A DNA stretch of 28,790 nucleotides from CALAMD01 sp035301345. GTDB taxonomy: Bacteria > Bacillota > Bacilli > Bacillales > Amphibacillaceae. A model generated the notes under the pieces. The model ran no database searches. It was not told the DNA's origin and worked only from the letters and a program-made list of their open reading frames with translations. The DNA lies in NCBI GenBank assembly GCA_035301345.1, contig DATGUM010000018.1:1-28790 (forward strand), written 5' to 3'. How positions within the stretch are numbered: position 1 is the stretch's first letter; the number at the start of each line of letters is the position of its first letter. Positions 8,990 to 17,008 of this stretch are shown piece by piece. The position numbers and the translations under genes were made by a program.

Positions 8990-9855
8990 CCTTCCATTAA
9001 ACGTAATAAACCTCGTTTTAATAATGATGATGCCATTTTACGACGATATTTTGCGGATGCTCGAACATCTGATATCGGCATAACTTCTTTCCAAGCTGCA
9101 TCTGCTACATCTTCTATCTTATGTTCATCAAGAGGACCCATTTTAAGCATTTGTTCACATTTCTTTGCACGAATAATTGTTGGGCCTACTGAACCGAAAG
9201 CTACTCTTCCTCCAAGGCACTCTTTATTTCCTTCTCCCATTTCAAGAAGTACTGCACAATTTACGATTGAAATTGATTGTGCTTTACGAGGGCCTAGCTT
9301 TTCGAAAATAGCGATTTCATTTTCTTTCTGTTTATTAACAATGATTTCTGTAATGATTTCATCGTCTTCTTTAACCGTTCGTCCAGGGCCGATAAAATAC
9401 TCTTCCACTGAGACGAGACGACTTCCTTTAACTGAAGTCAATTGTATATGTGCATCTAATATAAATAACGTTGGAATCGTATCCCCTGCTGGAGATGCTG
9501 TTCCTATATTTCCACCAATCGTCCCCATGTTTTGCAACTGAATGGCTCCAACTTCCTTAGATGTTTGTGCAAGTACTGGAGCTTTTTCCTGGATAAGTGG
9601 TGAATTCACCATATCCGTATAAGTTGTCATTGGTCCGATATGGATATAATCATCTTTTTCTTCAATATATCTTAATTCTTCAACATCTTTTAAGTTAATC
9701 CATAACTTCGGTCGCCACATATTATCTTTCATGCGAACGACTGCATCTGTTCCACCTGCTAGAAATCTTACGTCTGAATCAATGTTATCGTTTAATAACT
9801 GTAAACATTCTTGCGTATCTCGAGGTGAAACCATGTTGATCTCTGATACTTTCAT
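8974..9855 (-). CDS. pucC: Xanthine dehydrogenase, FAD-binding subunit
   Basis: 293 residues of the CO-dehydrogenase flavoprotein medium-subunit family. FAD-contact motifs are visible: FLAGGTDAVVRMK near residue 36 and the paired glycine motif GTIGGNIGTASPAGDTIPTL near 112. It passes electrons from the iron-sulfur subunit to NAD or another acceptor. The start overlaps the preceding MobA-like gene by 4 bases (ATGA), and the end overlaps the molybdenum subunit by 16 bases, so translation is likely coupled. Confidence 0.92.
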   Translation of the reverse strand: MKVSEINMVSPRDTQECLQLLNDNIDSDVRFLAGGTDAVVRMKDNMWRPKLWINLKDVEELRYIEEKDDYIHIGPMTTYTDMVNSPLIQEKAPVLAQTSKEVGAIQLQNMGTIGGNIGTASPAGDTIPTLFILDAHIQLTSVKGSRLVSVEEYFIGPGRTVKEDDEIITEIIVNKQKENEIAIFEKLGPRKAQSISIVNCAVLLEMGEGNKECLGGRVAFGSVGPTIIRAKKCEQMLKMGPLDEHKIEDVADAAWKEVMPISDVRASAKYRRKMASSLLKRGLLRLMEGWDAR

Positions 9856-10451
9856 TGTTTTTTCCCTTCCCTTCTATGACGTTCATAGTCTTCGATCGTA
9901 TTAAAGTTATACAATATAGAAGGATCATTTATAGATACGAAGTGGATGTCCTGTTCATTCATTTGAATGAGGTGTCGTAACCCCTCGGTCTCTTCGTTCA
10001 CTTGAAGCAATTCATCAAACTTACTTCTAGCTAATAAAAGTGGATGACCTTTCCGCTGATTCATCGTCGGAATAACGATTGATTTATCCGTCTGTTTTAA
10101 CGCATGAACCATTTGCGTAAGAGTTCGAGCTTGTACAGGTTGATCAACACTCGAAATAAATGTAGCGACTGAATCATCTGTGAGGTGACTTGCACCTTTT
10201 CGAATGGAAGTACTTTTTCCTTGCTCATAACGTTCATTCCAATGTAAATATACATCTTCATTCACGAGTTGTTTTTCGATATCTTCTTTGCGATAACCTA
10301 AAACAACATGAATATGTTGAACGCCTGCTAGTTTCATCTGTTCCACTTGATATTTAATAAGTGGTTTGCCTTCCCATTCTAACAATGCTTTCAACTGCCC
10401 CATTCGTTGCGATAATCCTGCCGCTAAAAGTATACATGATATGTTTTTCAA
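9852..10451 (-). CDS. pucB: MobA-like nucleotidyltransferase for the molybdenum cofactor (PucB-like)
   Basis: The conserved fold starts with ISCILLAAGLSQRMGQLKAL, the nucleotide-binding loop of MobA/MocA enzymes, which attach CMP or GMP to molybdopterin. A longer open frame reaches 10541 but would overlap the iron-sulfur subunit by 94 bases and add 30 low-complexity basic residues. I prefer the TTG at 10451-10449, which overlaps the stop codon of the iron-sulfur gene (CGTTGA) and gives 199 residues, close to B. subtilis PucB (about 205). No strong ribosome binding site is seen, so translational coupling is likely. Sited among the Xdh structural genes, it probably makes the dinucleotide cofactor for that enzyme. 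Confidence 0.85.
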   Translation of the reverse strand: MKNISCILLAAGLSQRMGQLKALLEWEGKPLIKYQVEQMKLAGVQHIHVVLGYRKEDIEKQLVNEDVYLHWNERYEQGKSTSIRKGASHLTDDSVATFISSVDQPVQARTLTQMVHALKQTDKSIVIPTMNQRKGHPLLLARSKFDELLQVNEETEGLRHLIQMNEQDIHFVSINDPSILYNFNTIEDYERHRREGKKQ

Positions 10452-10942
10452 CGATTCATTTCTACTTTCTGATCCTTTAATTTTACTTCTGCTGCCACTT
10501 GTACGGCTTTTATAATTTTTGAGTAACCTGTACAACGGCATAAATTCCCGCCTAATGCTGTCATGACTTCATCTTCTGACGGTACGTGGTCAATGTTTTT
10601 AAGTAGTTCTTTCGTTTGTACGATAAAGCCTGGTGTACAATAGCCACATTGTGCTGCACCTTCATCAGAATACGCTTGTTGAATGGGATCCATCATATCG
10701 ACGGTTCCAATTCCCTCAACAGTGACAACGCTTTCATTGTCAACTTGACCGACTAAGACGAGACATGAAACGACAGAAGTACCATTAATTAGGACTGTGC
10801 AAGATCCACACTCTCCTTTACCGCAGCATTCCTTACTACCTGTCAGCTGAAATTCCTCACGCAAGACATCGAGCAAAGGTGTTGCTGGTGGGCTGTTCGA
10901 TGAAACGTCTTTTCCGTTAAGCTTAAAGTTTATCGGATTCAA
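10448..10942 (-). CDS. pucE: Xanthine dehydrogenase, 2Fe-2S subunit
   Basis: 164 residues. The N-terminal plant-ferredoxin-type cluster is CCGKGECGSC with the fourth cysteine in VVSC (about 38-60). The second cluster is QCGYCTPG plus CRCTGY (about 100-140). It relays electrons from molybdenum to FAD. It is the first gene of the operon, 95 bases downstream of the purine-riboswitch terminator. Transcription order is E-B-C-D-XdhC(Rossmann)-XdhC(N-domain), which differs from the B. subtilis pucABCDE order. Confidence 0.93.
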   Translation of the reverse strand: MNPINFKLNGKDVSSNSPPATPLLDVLREEFQLTGSKECCGKGECGSCTVLINGTSVVSCLVLVGQVDNESVVTVEGIGTVDMMDPIQQAYSDEGAAQCGYCTPGFIVQTKELLKNIDHVPSEDEVMTALGGNLCRCTGYSKIIKAVQVAAEVKLKDQKVEMNR

Positions 10943-11037
10943 AATACCAACCTCCTACATTTAATCTTAATTCCATATACACAAACATTTTTATGCAGAG
11001 GTATAGAGAGTTGTAAACTTTTTTATTTTTTTGCATA

Positions 11038-11098
11038 TAAAAAAGCTACGAAAAAGACCCTTCAAATTTACTTTTGTTGAAAGTCCTTTTTCGTAGCT
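11038..11098 (-). terminator. Riboswitch-controlled intrinsic terminator ahead of xanthine dehydrogenase genes
   Basis: On the minus strand AGCTACGAAAAAG (11098-11086) pairs perfectly with CTTTTTCGTAGCT (11056-11044). The stem extends inward with a few mismatches and is followed by six T. The outer 5' arm includes the TACGAAA that forms the 3' strand of the aptamer P1 helix, so aptamer and terminator exclude one another. Confidence 0.85.
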
Positions 11099-11153
11099 AA
11101 GGTTTACGGTTCCCTGTAGAGACCCCCACACTTATCAGTAGGGTTATACGAAA
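11089..11153 (-). promoter_or_regulatory. Purine riboswitch aptamer (C74-type, apparently ON logic, atypical P3)
   Basis: Minus-strand RNA from 11153 to 11089. P1 is UUUCGUA/UACGAAA (7 bp). J1/2 starts UAA. P2 is CCCUAC/GUGGGG with loop UGAUAAGU. J2/3 is GUCUCUAC. Loop 3 carries the family signature CCGUAAA, and J3/1 ends in C just before P1, the position that is C in guanine/hypoxanthine-type and U in adenine-type aptamers. P3 is odd: only AGG/CCU pairs, or CUACAGG pairs with CCUUAG around one bulge. L2 lacks the usual GG. Because P1 and the terminator share a strand, ligand binding should favour read-through. The family assignment is fairly secure; the exact ligand is not. Confidence 0.78.
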
Positions 11154-11217
11154 TTAGTTATTCAATTGTCGCTATCGGCCCAAGAGAAACAGAGCCTTTA
11201 TTACTAGATTTAATAAG

Positions 11218-11246
11218 ATTATATATAAAATTCAGTTTAATGTCAA
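11218..11246 (-). promoter_or_regulatory. Consensus sigma-A promoter for the riboswitch-xanthine dehydrogenase operon
   Basis: Minus strand TTGACA (11246-11241), 17 bases, TATAAT (11223-11218): both hexamers are perfect. Transcription would start near 11211, about 55-60 bases before the aptamer. With so strong a promoter, most control must come from the riboswitch or an undetected regulator. Confidence 0.88.
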
Positions 11247-11306
11247 TGTGTTTTTTAAAACTTTTAAATTTTAAGATAATTTAAATAAGTGCTTAATCTG
11301 ATCATT

Positions 11307-12179
11307 TTAATTAAATACAATCGTTTTATTTCCATGAACAATCACGCGATTTTCAATATGCCAGCGAACAGCACGCGCGAATACTTGCTTTTCAACTTGA
11401 CGGCCAGCAACTTTAAGTTCTTCTGCATTATATCGGTGTGTTACACGTAAAACATCCTGTTCTATAATTGGACCTTCATCTAAATCATTCGTTACATAAT
11501 GTGACGTTGCTCCTATTAATTTAACACCACGGTTAAACGCGCGAACGTATGGATTTGCTCCAATAAATGCTGGTAAAAATGAGTGGTGAATGTTAATTAC
11601 TTGATTTGAAAATCTCTTCACGAAATCTGGTGATAATATTTGCATATAACGTGCTAAGACGATAAAGTCAACTTTTCCTTCCATTAAAGAAACCATCTTT
11701 TGCTCCGCTTCTGCTTTCGTTTCTGGCGTTACTGGGATGTGGTAATAAGGAATCCCGTAAGCTTCAACTTCTTTCTTCAAGTCTAAATGGTTACTGATGA
11801 CCATTGGTATTTCCACTTCTATTTCCCCTGATTTCCAGCGCCACAATAGTTCCTCAAGGCAATGCCCTTCTTTCGATACGAAAATAGCCATGCGCTTTTT
11901 CTTACGATTACTATTAATAAACCATTCCATTGAATGTTCTTTTGCTAATGGTTCAAAGTCTTCCTTTATTTTCTCATACGTCTTATCAAGATCCTTCAAG
12001 TAAAATTCAATGCGCATAAATATTTCTCCACTTTTTGGATCTGTCGTATGTTGGTCAAACTGAATAATATTCGCATCATGCTCCAATAAGAAGTTTGACA
12101 CCGTTGATATGAGTCCTTTTCGCTCTGGACAAGTGATAAGTAAAGCTACTTGATTGTTCTTAATGTTTAATTGTTGCAA
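11307..12179 (-). CDS. purU: Formyltetrahydrofolate deformylase
   Basis: 290 residues: an N-terminal ACT domain (about 8-90, starting VALLITCPERKGLISTVSNF) and a C-terminal formyltransferase fold with the catalytic signature NIHHSFLPAFIGANPY and GATSHYVTNDLDEGPI. It hydrolyses 10-formyl-THF to formate and free THF. The start is TTG at 12179 with GAGGGA about 7 bases upstream. A terminator lies between it and lpd, so it may have its own promoter, which I could not find. Here it could recycle folate when glycine and one-carbon flux is high, since GlyA and glycine oxidation both use folate. No clear terminator follows it. Confidence 0.92.
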   Translation of the reverse strand: MQQLNIKNNQVALLITCPERKGLISTVSNFLLEHDANIIQFDQHTTDPKSGEIFMRIEFYLKDLDKTYEKIKEDFEPLAKEHSMEWFINSNRKKKRMAIFVSKEGHCLEELLWRWKSGEIEVEIPMVISNHLDLKKEVEAYGIPYYHIPVTPETKAEAEQKMVSLMEGKVDFIVLARYMQILSPDFVKRFSNQVINIHHSFLPAFIGANPYVRAFNRGVKLIGATSHYVTNDLDEGPIIEQDVLRVTHRYNAEELKVAGRQVEKQVFARAVRWHIENRVIVHGNKTIVFN

Positions 12180-12254
12180 AATAATCCCTCTTCCTTCTTG
12201 TTCAGTTTATTCTGAATTTTTAGTTTTTAGTACGTGCAATTCATTTATATAGAA

Positions 12255-12303
12255 ACTGTTGAGTACCCCGCACGCCGTTTAACCGCGCGAAATACTCAAC
12301 AGT
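12255..12303 (-). terminator. Probable terminator after lpd
   Basis: Minus strand ACTGTTGAGTA pairs with TACTCAACAGT (11 bp) around a GC-rich loop that can itself fold (CGCGCGG...). It is followed by TTTCTATAT, a weak U-tract, so some read-through into purU is possible. Confidence 0.6.
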
Positions 12304-12318
12304 ATATTTAAGATTTAT

Positions 12319-13719
12319 TTATGAGTGGATAGCGATACCGTCTAAAGATAATGCCGCTTCGCCAACTGCTTCACTCATTGATGGGTGTGGGTGAATTGTA
12401 TTCACAACGTCCATTGATGTCGCTTCTAATAATAATCCTAAACCTACTTCTGTAATCATTTCTGTTACGTTTGGTCCTACCATATGTGCTCCTAACAGTT
12501 TGTTCGTCTTTTCATCAACGACGAACTTAACAAAACCGTCTGCATTACCAAACACAAGTGATTTTCCAACCGCTCGGAATGGGAACTTCCCAACCTTAAC
12601 GTCGTAACCTTCTTCTGCTGCTTGTGCTTCTGTTAACCCAACACTTGACACTTCTGGGCTACTGTACACACACTTCGTTACGAGTACTGGATCTACAGGT
12701 TCAATTTCTTTTCCTGAAATGTGTTCAACTGCTTTAACACCTTCTGCTGATGCAACGTGTGCTAATTGAAGCCCACCAATAACATCACCAATTGCATAAA
12801 CGTTATCAACAGTTGTTTGATACGTGTCATTTGCAACGATAAATCCACGATCAACTTCAATACCTACTTCTTCTAAGCCGATATTTTCAACGTTTGGTGC
12901 TCTTCCAACAGATACTAAAATCTTATCTGCTGTATATGTCGTTTCTTTTTCACGACGAATCGCACTAATTGATACTTCTCCGTCACCTTTTTCAACAGAG
13001 TCTGACTGTACTTGTGCGCTCGTAATAACTTTTACTTTTTTCTTCTTCATTGAACGAGTCATTTCTTTAGAAACATCTTCGTCTTCTGTCGGTAAAATTC
13101 GGTCAGCATATTCAAGTACTGTTACTTTTACGCCAAAGTCAGCTAACATTGATGCCCACTCAATCCCGATAACTCCTCCACCAACAATAATGATTGATTC
13201 TGGTAACTCTTCAAGAACGAGTGCCTCATCAGATGTTAAAACAAACTCACCATCAATCTCTAATCCTGGTAACGAACGTGGACGAGATCCTGTTGCTAAA
13301 ACAACATTTTTCGTTTCTAAAACTGTTTCTTCGCCGTCTTCTGCTGTAACGACTACTTCATTTTTACTCTTTAGACTACCAAGTCCATCAAACACACTGA
13401 TTTTACCTTGTTTAAGTAAGTGTTGTACACCTTTAAATAAGCGATCAGTAATACCATATTTTCTTTCTTGTACTTTCGCGAAGTCTAATGAAACATCGTT
13501 CGCTACTACTCCAAATGATTCACCATTTACAGTATTCGCATAAACTTCAGCACTACGAAGTAACGCTTTACTCGGAATACATCCAGCGTGTAAACATGTT
13601 CCTCCAACTTTCGCACTTTCTACGACAGCTGTTTCTAAACCTAGTTGTGATGCTCGAATAGCCGCAACATACCCACCAGGTCCTCCACCAACAATAACGA
13701 CATCAAAATTTTTACTCAC
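12319..13719 (-). CDS. lpdA: Dihydrolipoyl dehydrogenase
   Basis: 466 residues from the GTG at 13719, which has AAGGGAG 8 bases upstream and gives a normal E3 N-terminus (VSKNFDVVIVGGGPGGYVAA). An in-frame ATG at 13770 also has AAGGAG 7 bases upstream but adds 17 residues that E3 proteins lack. The FAD motif GGGPGGYVAAIRA, the redox disulfide GGTCLHAGCIPSKALL, an NAD motif IIVGGGVIGIEWASML, and the C-terminal active-site HPHPSMSE are all present. It reoxidises lipoyl domains of 2-oxoacid dehydrogenases or of the glycine cleavage system. Its place behind glyA and serine dehydratase suggests use in glycine or pyruvate oxidation; no gcv genes lie in this window. Confidence 0.93.
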   Translation of the reverse strand: MSKNFDVVIVGGGPGGYVAAIRASQLGLETAVVESAKVGGTCLHAGCIPSKALLRSAEVYANTVNGESFGVVANDVSLDFAKVQERKYGITDRLFKGVQHLLKQGKISVFDGLGSLKSKNEVVVTAEDGEETVLETKNVVLATGSRPRSLPGLEIDGEFVLTSDEALVLEELPESIIIVGGGVIGIEWASMLADFGVKVTVLEYADRILPTEDEDVSKEMTRSMKKKKVKVITSAQVQSDSVEKGDGEVSISAIRREKETTYTADKILVSVGRAPNVENIGLEEVGIEVDRGFIVANDTYQTTVDNVYAIGDVIGGLQLAHVASAEGVKAVEHISGKEIEPVDPVLVTKCVYSSPEVSSVGLTEAQAAEEGYDVKVGKFPFRAVGKSLVFGNADGFVKFVVDEKTNKLLGAHMVGPNVTEMITEVGLGLLLEATSMDVVNTIHPHPSMSEAVGEAALSLDGIAIHS

Positions 13720-13776
13720 GTTTTTCGCTCCCTTATGTATCTTTGTTGTATTTTTTCCATTAAAAAACATACCCGA

Positions 13777-13810
13777 GCTCCTTATAAAACTTATAAGTGT
13801 TCTAAGGAGC
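13777..13810 (-). promoter_or_regulatory. Inverted repeat that can hide a ribosome binding site before lpd
   Basis: GCTCCTTA and TAAGGAGC form a perfect 8-bp inverted repeat around an 18-base loop that contains the smaller palindrome ACTTATAAGT. In the minus-strand transcript the second arm is the AAGGAG that precedes the ATG at 13770. No T-run follows, so it does not look like a terminator. Confidence 0.5.
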
Positions 13811-13857
13811 CAGGTCTATTAAACCAAATACAGCATCATTTTCCAAGTGAAAAGGTA

Positions 13858-14826
13858 TTAGTTAACCTTTTCGCCTGTCCACCATTCTTTATGACTACCG
13901 ACATTTACTGACGCACTTGAAAACTCATCTGTTTGACACGGTGTCTTGCTATATAAACGTTCTTTAATTGCCATTCCTGTTTTAGTCGTCGCAAGTCCGC
14001 CGAGTGACGTTTCTTTTAACGTGTGTGGCATATCTGTACCAATTTCGTACATTGCCTGAACGACTTCATCACAAGGAATACGACTTTCAATACCTGCTAA
14101 AGCCATATCAGCTGATGAAAATGCAATGGCAGCCCCATTAACATTTCGCTTAATACATGGAACTTCTACTAACCCAGCCACTGGGTCACAGACAAGACCT
14201 AATAACGATTTGAGTGCCATCGCTGTTGCGTGCACGACTTGGTCTGGTGAACCACCTTTTAAGCCAACAATCGTTCCAGCCGCCATCGCCGTTGCAGAAC
14301 CAACTTCCGCTTGGCAACCACCTGCTGCACCTGAGATAAATGAGTTGTTAGCAATCACGTAGCCAAGCATACTTGCTGTAAACAAACCGTCAACAAGTTC
14401 TCGTAAAGGTGTCCCATCATTTTTATGAAGTGAGAATAATACGCCTGGTAATATTCCTGCTGCGCCTGCAGTCGGTGTAGCAACGATGACTCCCATACGA
14501 GCGTTACTTTCAGAAGTTGCCATTGAAAATGCCATCGCGTCGCTTACGTAGCTTCCTGATAAAGCTTTTCCGCTATCGATATATTGTCTCATCTTCAGCG
14601 CATCACCACCTGAAATCCCGCTTGGCGCGGTAGATGGATCATTTATCCCGAGATCAATTGCTTCGCTCATTTTTTCAATTCGCGTATACATCATATCAGC
14701 GATTTCTTCTCTCGTTTTTCCAGACGTTTGCATTTCTAATTGCATCATCGCTTCATGAACACTTATGTCTTCTTCATTACAAAAGTCTAATAAATCACGC
14801 ATTGAATGTATCTTAATCATCATCAC
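13858..14826 (-). CDS. sdaAA: L-serine dehydratase, iron-sulfur-dependent, alpha subunit
   Basis: 322 residues, near or slightly above the usual length of about 300. It converts serine to pyruvate and ammonia using an oxygen-sensitive 4Fe-4S cluster. Likely cluster cysteines are in GLVCDPVAG, VEVPCIKRN and SRIPCDEV (about 212-252). Family stretches PTAGAAGILPGVLF and GAAGGCQAEVGSA are present. The GTG start at 14826 overlaps the beta-subunit stop by 4 bases, and ATG codons follow at once. Placed after glyA, it would send glycine-derived serine into pyruvate. Confidence 0.93.
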   Translation of the reverse strand: MMMIKIHSMRDLLDFCNEEDISVHEAMMQLEMQTSGKTREEIADMMYTRIEKMSEAIDLGINDPSTAPSGISGGDALKMRQYIDSGKALSGSYVSDAMAFSMATSESNARMGVIVATPTAGAAGILPGVLFSLHKNDGTPLRELVDGLFTASMLGYVIANNSFISGAAGGCQAEVGSATAMAAGTIVGLKGGSPDQVVHATAMALKSLLGLVCDPVAGLVEVPCIKRNVNGAAIAFSSADMALAGIESRIPCDEVVQAMYEIGTDMPHTLKETSLGGLATTKTGMAIKERLYSKTPCQTDEFSSASVNVGSHKEWWTGEKVN

Positions 14827-15329
14827 TCACCCTTTCCCTTCATATATTGTTTGTTTTCCTTAGCTAACTTTGCAAAATCATCACTCGTACTTAAGCGGAT
14901 ATCTACGTCTTGCTCATCCATTAAAAAGACTTTAGATAATCCTCCACCGAGCGATGCACCTCCGACAATGACTGTGACGTCCCCGCGTGTTGCACGAATA
15001 ATCGTCGTGTTCGGATGATTATAATAAGGACAATCACCTTTTAGTTCAAATTCATACGTAAATTCTTCTTTTTCTGCCATATCTAGTGCATATTTTATCC
15101 GTGTGTCATCAGTGTTTAATCCTAAGATTCCACCGATAAGCGCTTTATCTGTTCCATGTCCTTGATACGTTTCTGCGAATGATTGGTAAAAAGTAATGTG
15201 CGCATTGTCTGGAGTTCCATCGAGTAACTCATGAATAAACTTTCCAATTGATACAGCACCAGCAGTATGTGAACTGGATGGACCGACCATAATCGGGCCA
15301 ATAATATCAAAACAACTTTGAAACTCCAT
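14823..15329 (-). CDS. sdaAB: L-serine dehydratase, beta subunit, short form without ACT domain
   Basis: 168 residues. The N-terminal signature SCFDIIGPIMVGPSSSHTAGA matches the beta domain. Bacillus SdaAB proteins are about 220 residues and end in an ACT regulatory domain; here the protein stops after LSTSDDFAKLAKENKQYMKG, where the ACT domain would begin. The alpha gene starts at the stop codon in another frame, and no ACT-like sequence is seen in between, so this looks like a genuine short form. It has a good ribosome binding site (AGGAGG) and lies 23 bases after glyA. Confidence 0.9.
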   Translation of the reverse strand: MEFQSCFDIIGPIMVGPSSSHTAGAVSIGKFIHELLDGTPDNAHITFYQSFAETYQGHGTDKALIGGILGLNTDDTRIKYALDMAEKEEFTYEFELKGDCPYYNHPNTTIIRATRGDVTVIVGGASLGGGLSKVFLMDEQDVDIRLSTSDDFAKLAKENKQYMKGKGE

Positions 15330-15352
15330 TTAAATTCCTCCTATCACATTTA

Positions 15353-16591
15353 CTATTTTTTGAAAATTGGGAAACTGCTACAAATAGACTTTATTTCTTT
15401 TGTTGCGTTAGCTAAAATGTCTTCATTATCTTTGTTCTTCAGAACGTCTGTCATAATTTTAGCTACCTTTTTCATTTCCTCTTCCTTCATTCCACGTGTC
15501 GTTAACGCAGGTGTTCCAATACGTACACCGCTCGTTACGAACGGACTTTCCGGATCAAACGGAATCGTATTCTTGTTTACAGTAACGCCTACATCATCAA
15601 GAATTTCTTCTGCTTCAGCACCCGTTAAATTAAATGAACGAACGTCTACGAGTAATAAATGGTTGTCTGAACCATTCGTTACAATATCGGCGCCATTTGC
15701 TTGTAGTTCTTCTGCTAAAACTGCTGCGTTTTTTACAACTTGTGACATATAGTCTTTAAATGTTGGTTCTAATGCTTCTTTAAAAGCAACTGCCTTCGCT
15801 GCAATAATATGCATTAATGGTCCACCTTGAATACCAGGGAAGACTGACTTATTAACCTTTTTAATAATGTCTTCACTATTCGTAATGACGATTCCACCAC
15901 GTGGCCCACGCAACGTTTTATGTGTCGTGCTCGTAACAACATCTGCGTATGGTACCGGCGATTGGTGTAAGCCTGCTGCAACAAGTCCTGCAATATGTGC
16001 CATATCCACCATGAATAGTGCGTCAATTTTATCAGCTATTTTTCTGAATTTTGAAAAATCTATTTCGCGCGGATAAGCACTCGTACCTGCGATAATCATT
16101 TTTGGCTTCTCTTCTAGAGCAATTCGTTCTACTTCATCATAATCAATCTCGTTCGTTTCTTCTGATACACCGTATGAAACGACGTCGAACCATTTCCCTG
16201 AAACGTTCACTGGACTTCCGTGTGTTAAATGTCCCCCGTGAGATAAATTCATCCCCATGATTTTATCGCCTGGCTGAAGTAGTGCAAAGAACACTGCAAA
16301 GTTCGCTTGAGCACCTGAATGTGGTTGCACGTTAGCATATTTTGCATCAAACAGTTCTGTTAAACGATCAATCGCTGCATTTTCAACGATATCTGCGTAC
16401 TCACAGCCCCCATAATATCTTCGGTTCGGATATCCTTCAGCATATTTATTCGTTAAAATACTTCCCATAGCTTCTAATACTTCTTCACTAACGAAGTTTT
16501 CTGATGCAATAAGCTCGAGCGTATTTAATTGGCGATCACGCTCATTCTCTATTGCATTAAAAATTGTTGCATCATTATTCTGTAAACTCAT
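15353..16591 (-). CDS. glyA: Serine hydroxymethyltransferase
   Basis: 412 residues, standard length. It interconverts glycine plus 5,10-methylene-THF with serine plus THF. The PLP-lysine motif STTHKTLRGPRGG, the N-terminal LELIASENFVSEEV and the NKYAEGYPNRRYYGGCE block are intact. The ribosome binding site is AAGGGGGAAGGG. It is the first gene behind a tandem glycine riboswitch and is followed by both serine dehydratase genes, which points to the catabolic direction, glycine to serine to pyruvate. Most bacilli instead keep glyA apart as a biosynthetic gene, so this copy may be a second, catabolic one. Confidence 0.96.
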   Translation of the reverse strand: MSLQNNDATIFNAIENERDRQLNTLELIASENFVSEEVLEAMGSILTNKYAEGYPNRRYYGGCEYADIVENAAIDRLTELFDAKYANVQPHSGAQANFAVFFALLQPGDKIMGMNLSHGGHLTHGSPVNVSGKWFDVVSYGVSEETNEIDYDEVERIALEEKPKMIIAGTSAYPREIDFSKFRKIADKIDALFMVDMAHIAGLVAAGLHQSPVPYADVVTSTTHKTLRGPRGGIVITNSEDIIKKVNKSVFPGIQGGPLMHIIAAKAVAFKEALEPTFKDYMSQVVKNAAVLAEELQANGADIVTNGSDNHLLLVDVRSFNLTGAEAEEILDDVGVTVNKNTIPFDPESPFVTSGVRIGTPALTTRGMKEEEMKKVAKIMTDVLKNKDNEDILANATKEIKSICSSFPIFKK

Positions 16592-16734
16592 TTAACCCTT
16601 CCCCCTTAATAATATTGTTACGTTATTATCACTCTTAAACCTACCCTTAAGTATTCTTCGATTACTCTGAGAACATTGACTATTCGTTAAGCTAAAAGGC
16701 TATATTTATGTCTTTCACTTATTTTTGAGAACAC

Positions 16735-16776
16735 AAAAAGGACAGAGAGTAGTATTTTCCCTGCCCCTGTCCTTTT
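16735..16776 (-). terminator. Expression-platform terminator of the glycine riboswitch
   Basis: Minus strand AAAAGGACAG (16776-16767) pairs with CTGTCCTTTT (16745-16736), followed by TGTGTTCTC. Its first arm directly follows the conserved CUCUCAGGU end of the second aptamer, as in Bacillus gcvT leaders, where glycine binding prevents termination. Confidence 0.75.
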
Positions 16777-16958
16777 ACCTGAGAGTTTTACTCTAAGATT
16801 CATAAAGAATGTTAGAGTCGTTCCCCTTTGGTGGCGTTAACGTACGCGCTCTCCAGAGATGCGTCCCATTATGGTTTTTCTTACCTGAGAGATTGGTTTC
16901 AAAGGGTGATTTTTTTGAAACTTGCTCCTTCGGCGGCTGTTAAGCACTCTCCCATAAT
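16767..16958 (-). promoter_or_regulatory. Tandem glycine riboswitch controlling glyA-sdaAB-sdaAA-lpd
   Basis: Two aptamers in the minus-strand leader. Aptamer 1 (16958-16868) has P1 ATTATGG/CCATAAT, then GGGAGAGUG, GCCGCCGAAGGAGCAA and CUCUCAGGUA. Aptamer 2 (about 16866-16767) has CUCUGGAGAGC, CGCCACCAAAGGGGAACGACUC and CUCUCAGGUAAAAGGACAG. These conserved cores and the head-to-tail arrangement are diagnostic of the glycine class. In Bacillus the class turns on gcvT-gcvPA-gcvPB; here it precedes a glycine-to-pyruvate gene set. Confidence 0.93.
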
Positions 16959-16979
16959 AGTCATCCGCGATGTCACATT

Positions 16980-17008
16980 AGAATATACAATTTACTGGAA
17001 ATTGTCAA
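16980..17008 (-). promoter_or_regulatory. Sigma-A promoter for the glycine riboswitch operon
   Basis: Minus strand TTGACA (17008-17003), 17 bases, TATTCT (16985-16980), about 15-20 bases before the start of the first aptamer. The region between here and the DUF1989 stop at 17126 shows no convincing terminator. Confidence 0.8.

Noticed and set aside
10452..10541. N-terminal extension of the MobA-like gene to an ATG at 10541
   Set aside because: It would overlap the iron-sulfur subunit by 94 bases and add low-complexity residues; the TTG at the preceding stop codon fits the family length.
12824..13543. 239-residue plus-strand open frame, Ser/Thr/Phe-rich
   Set aside because: It is antisense to lpd, has no ribosome binding site or family resemblance, and its composition is what the reverse frame of a coding gene gives.
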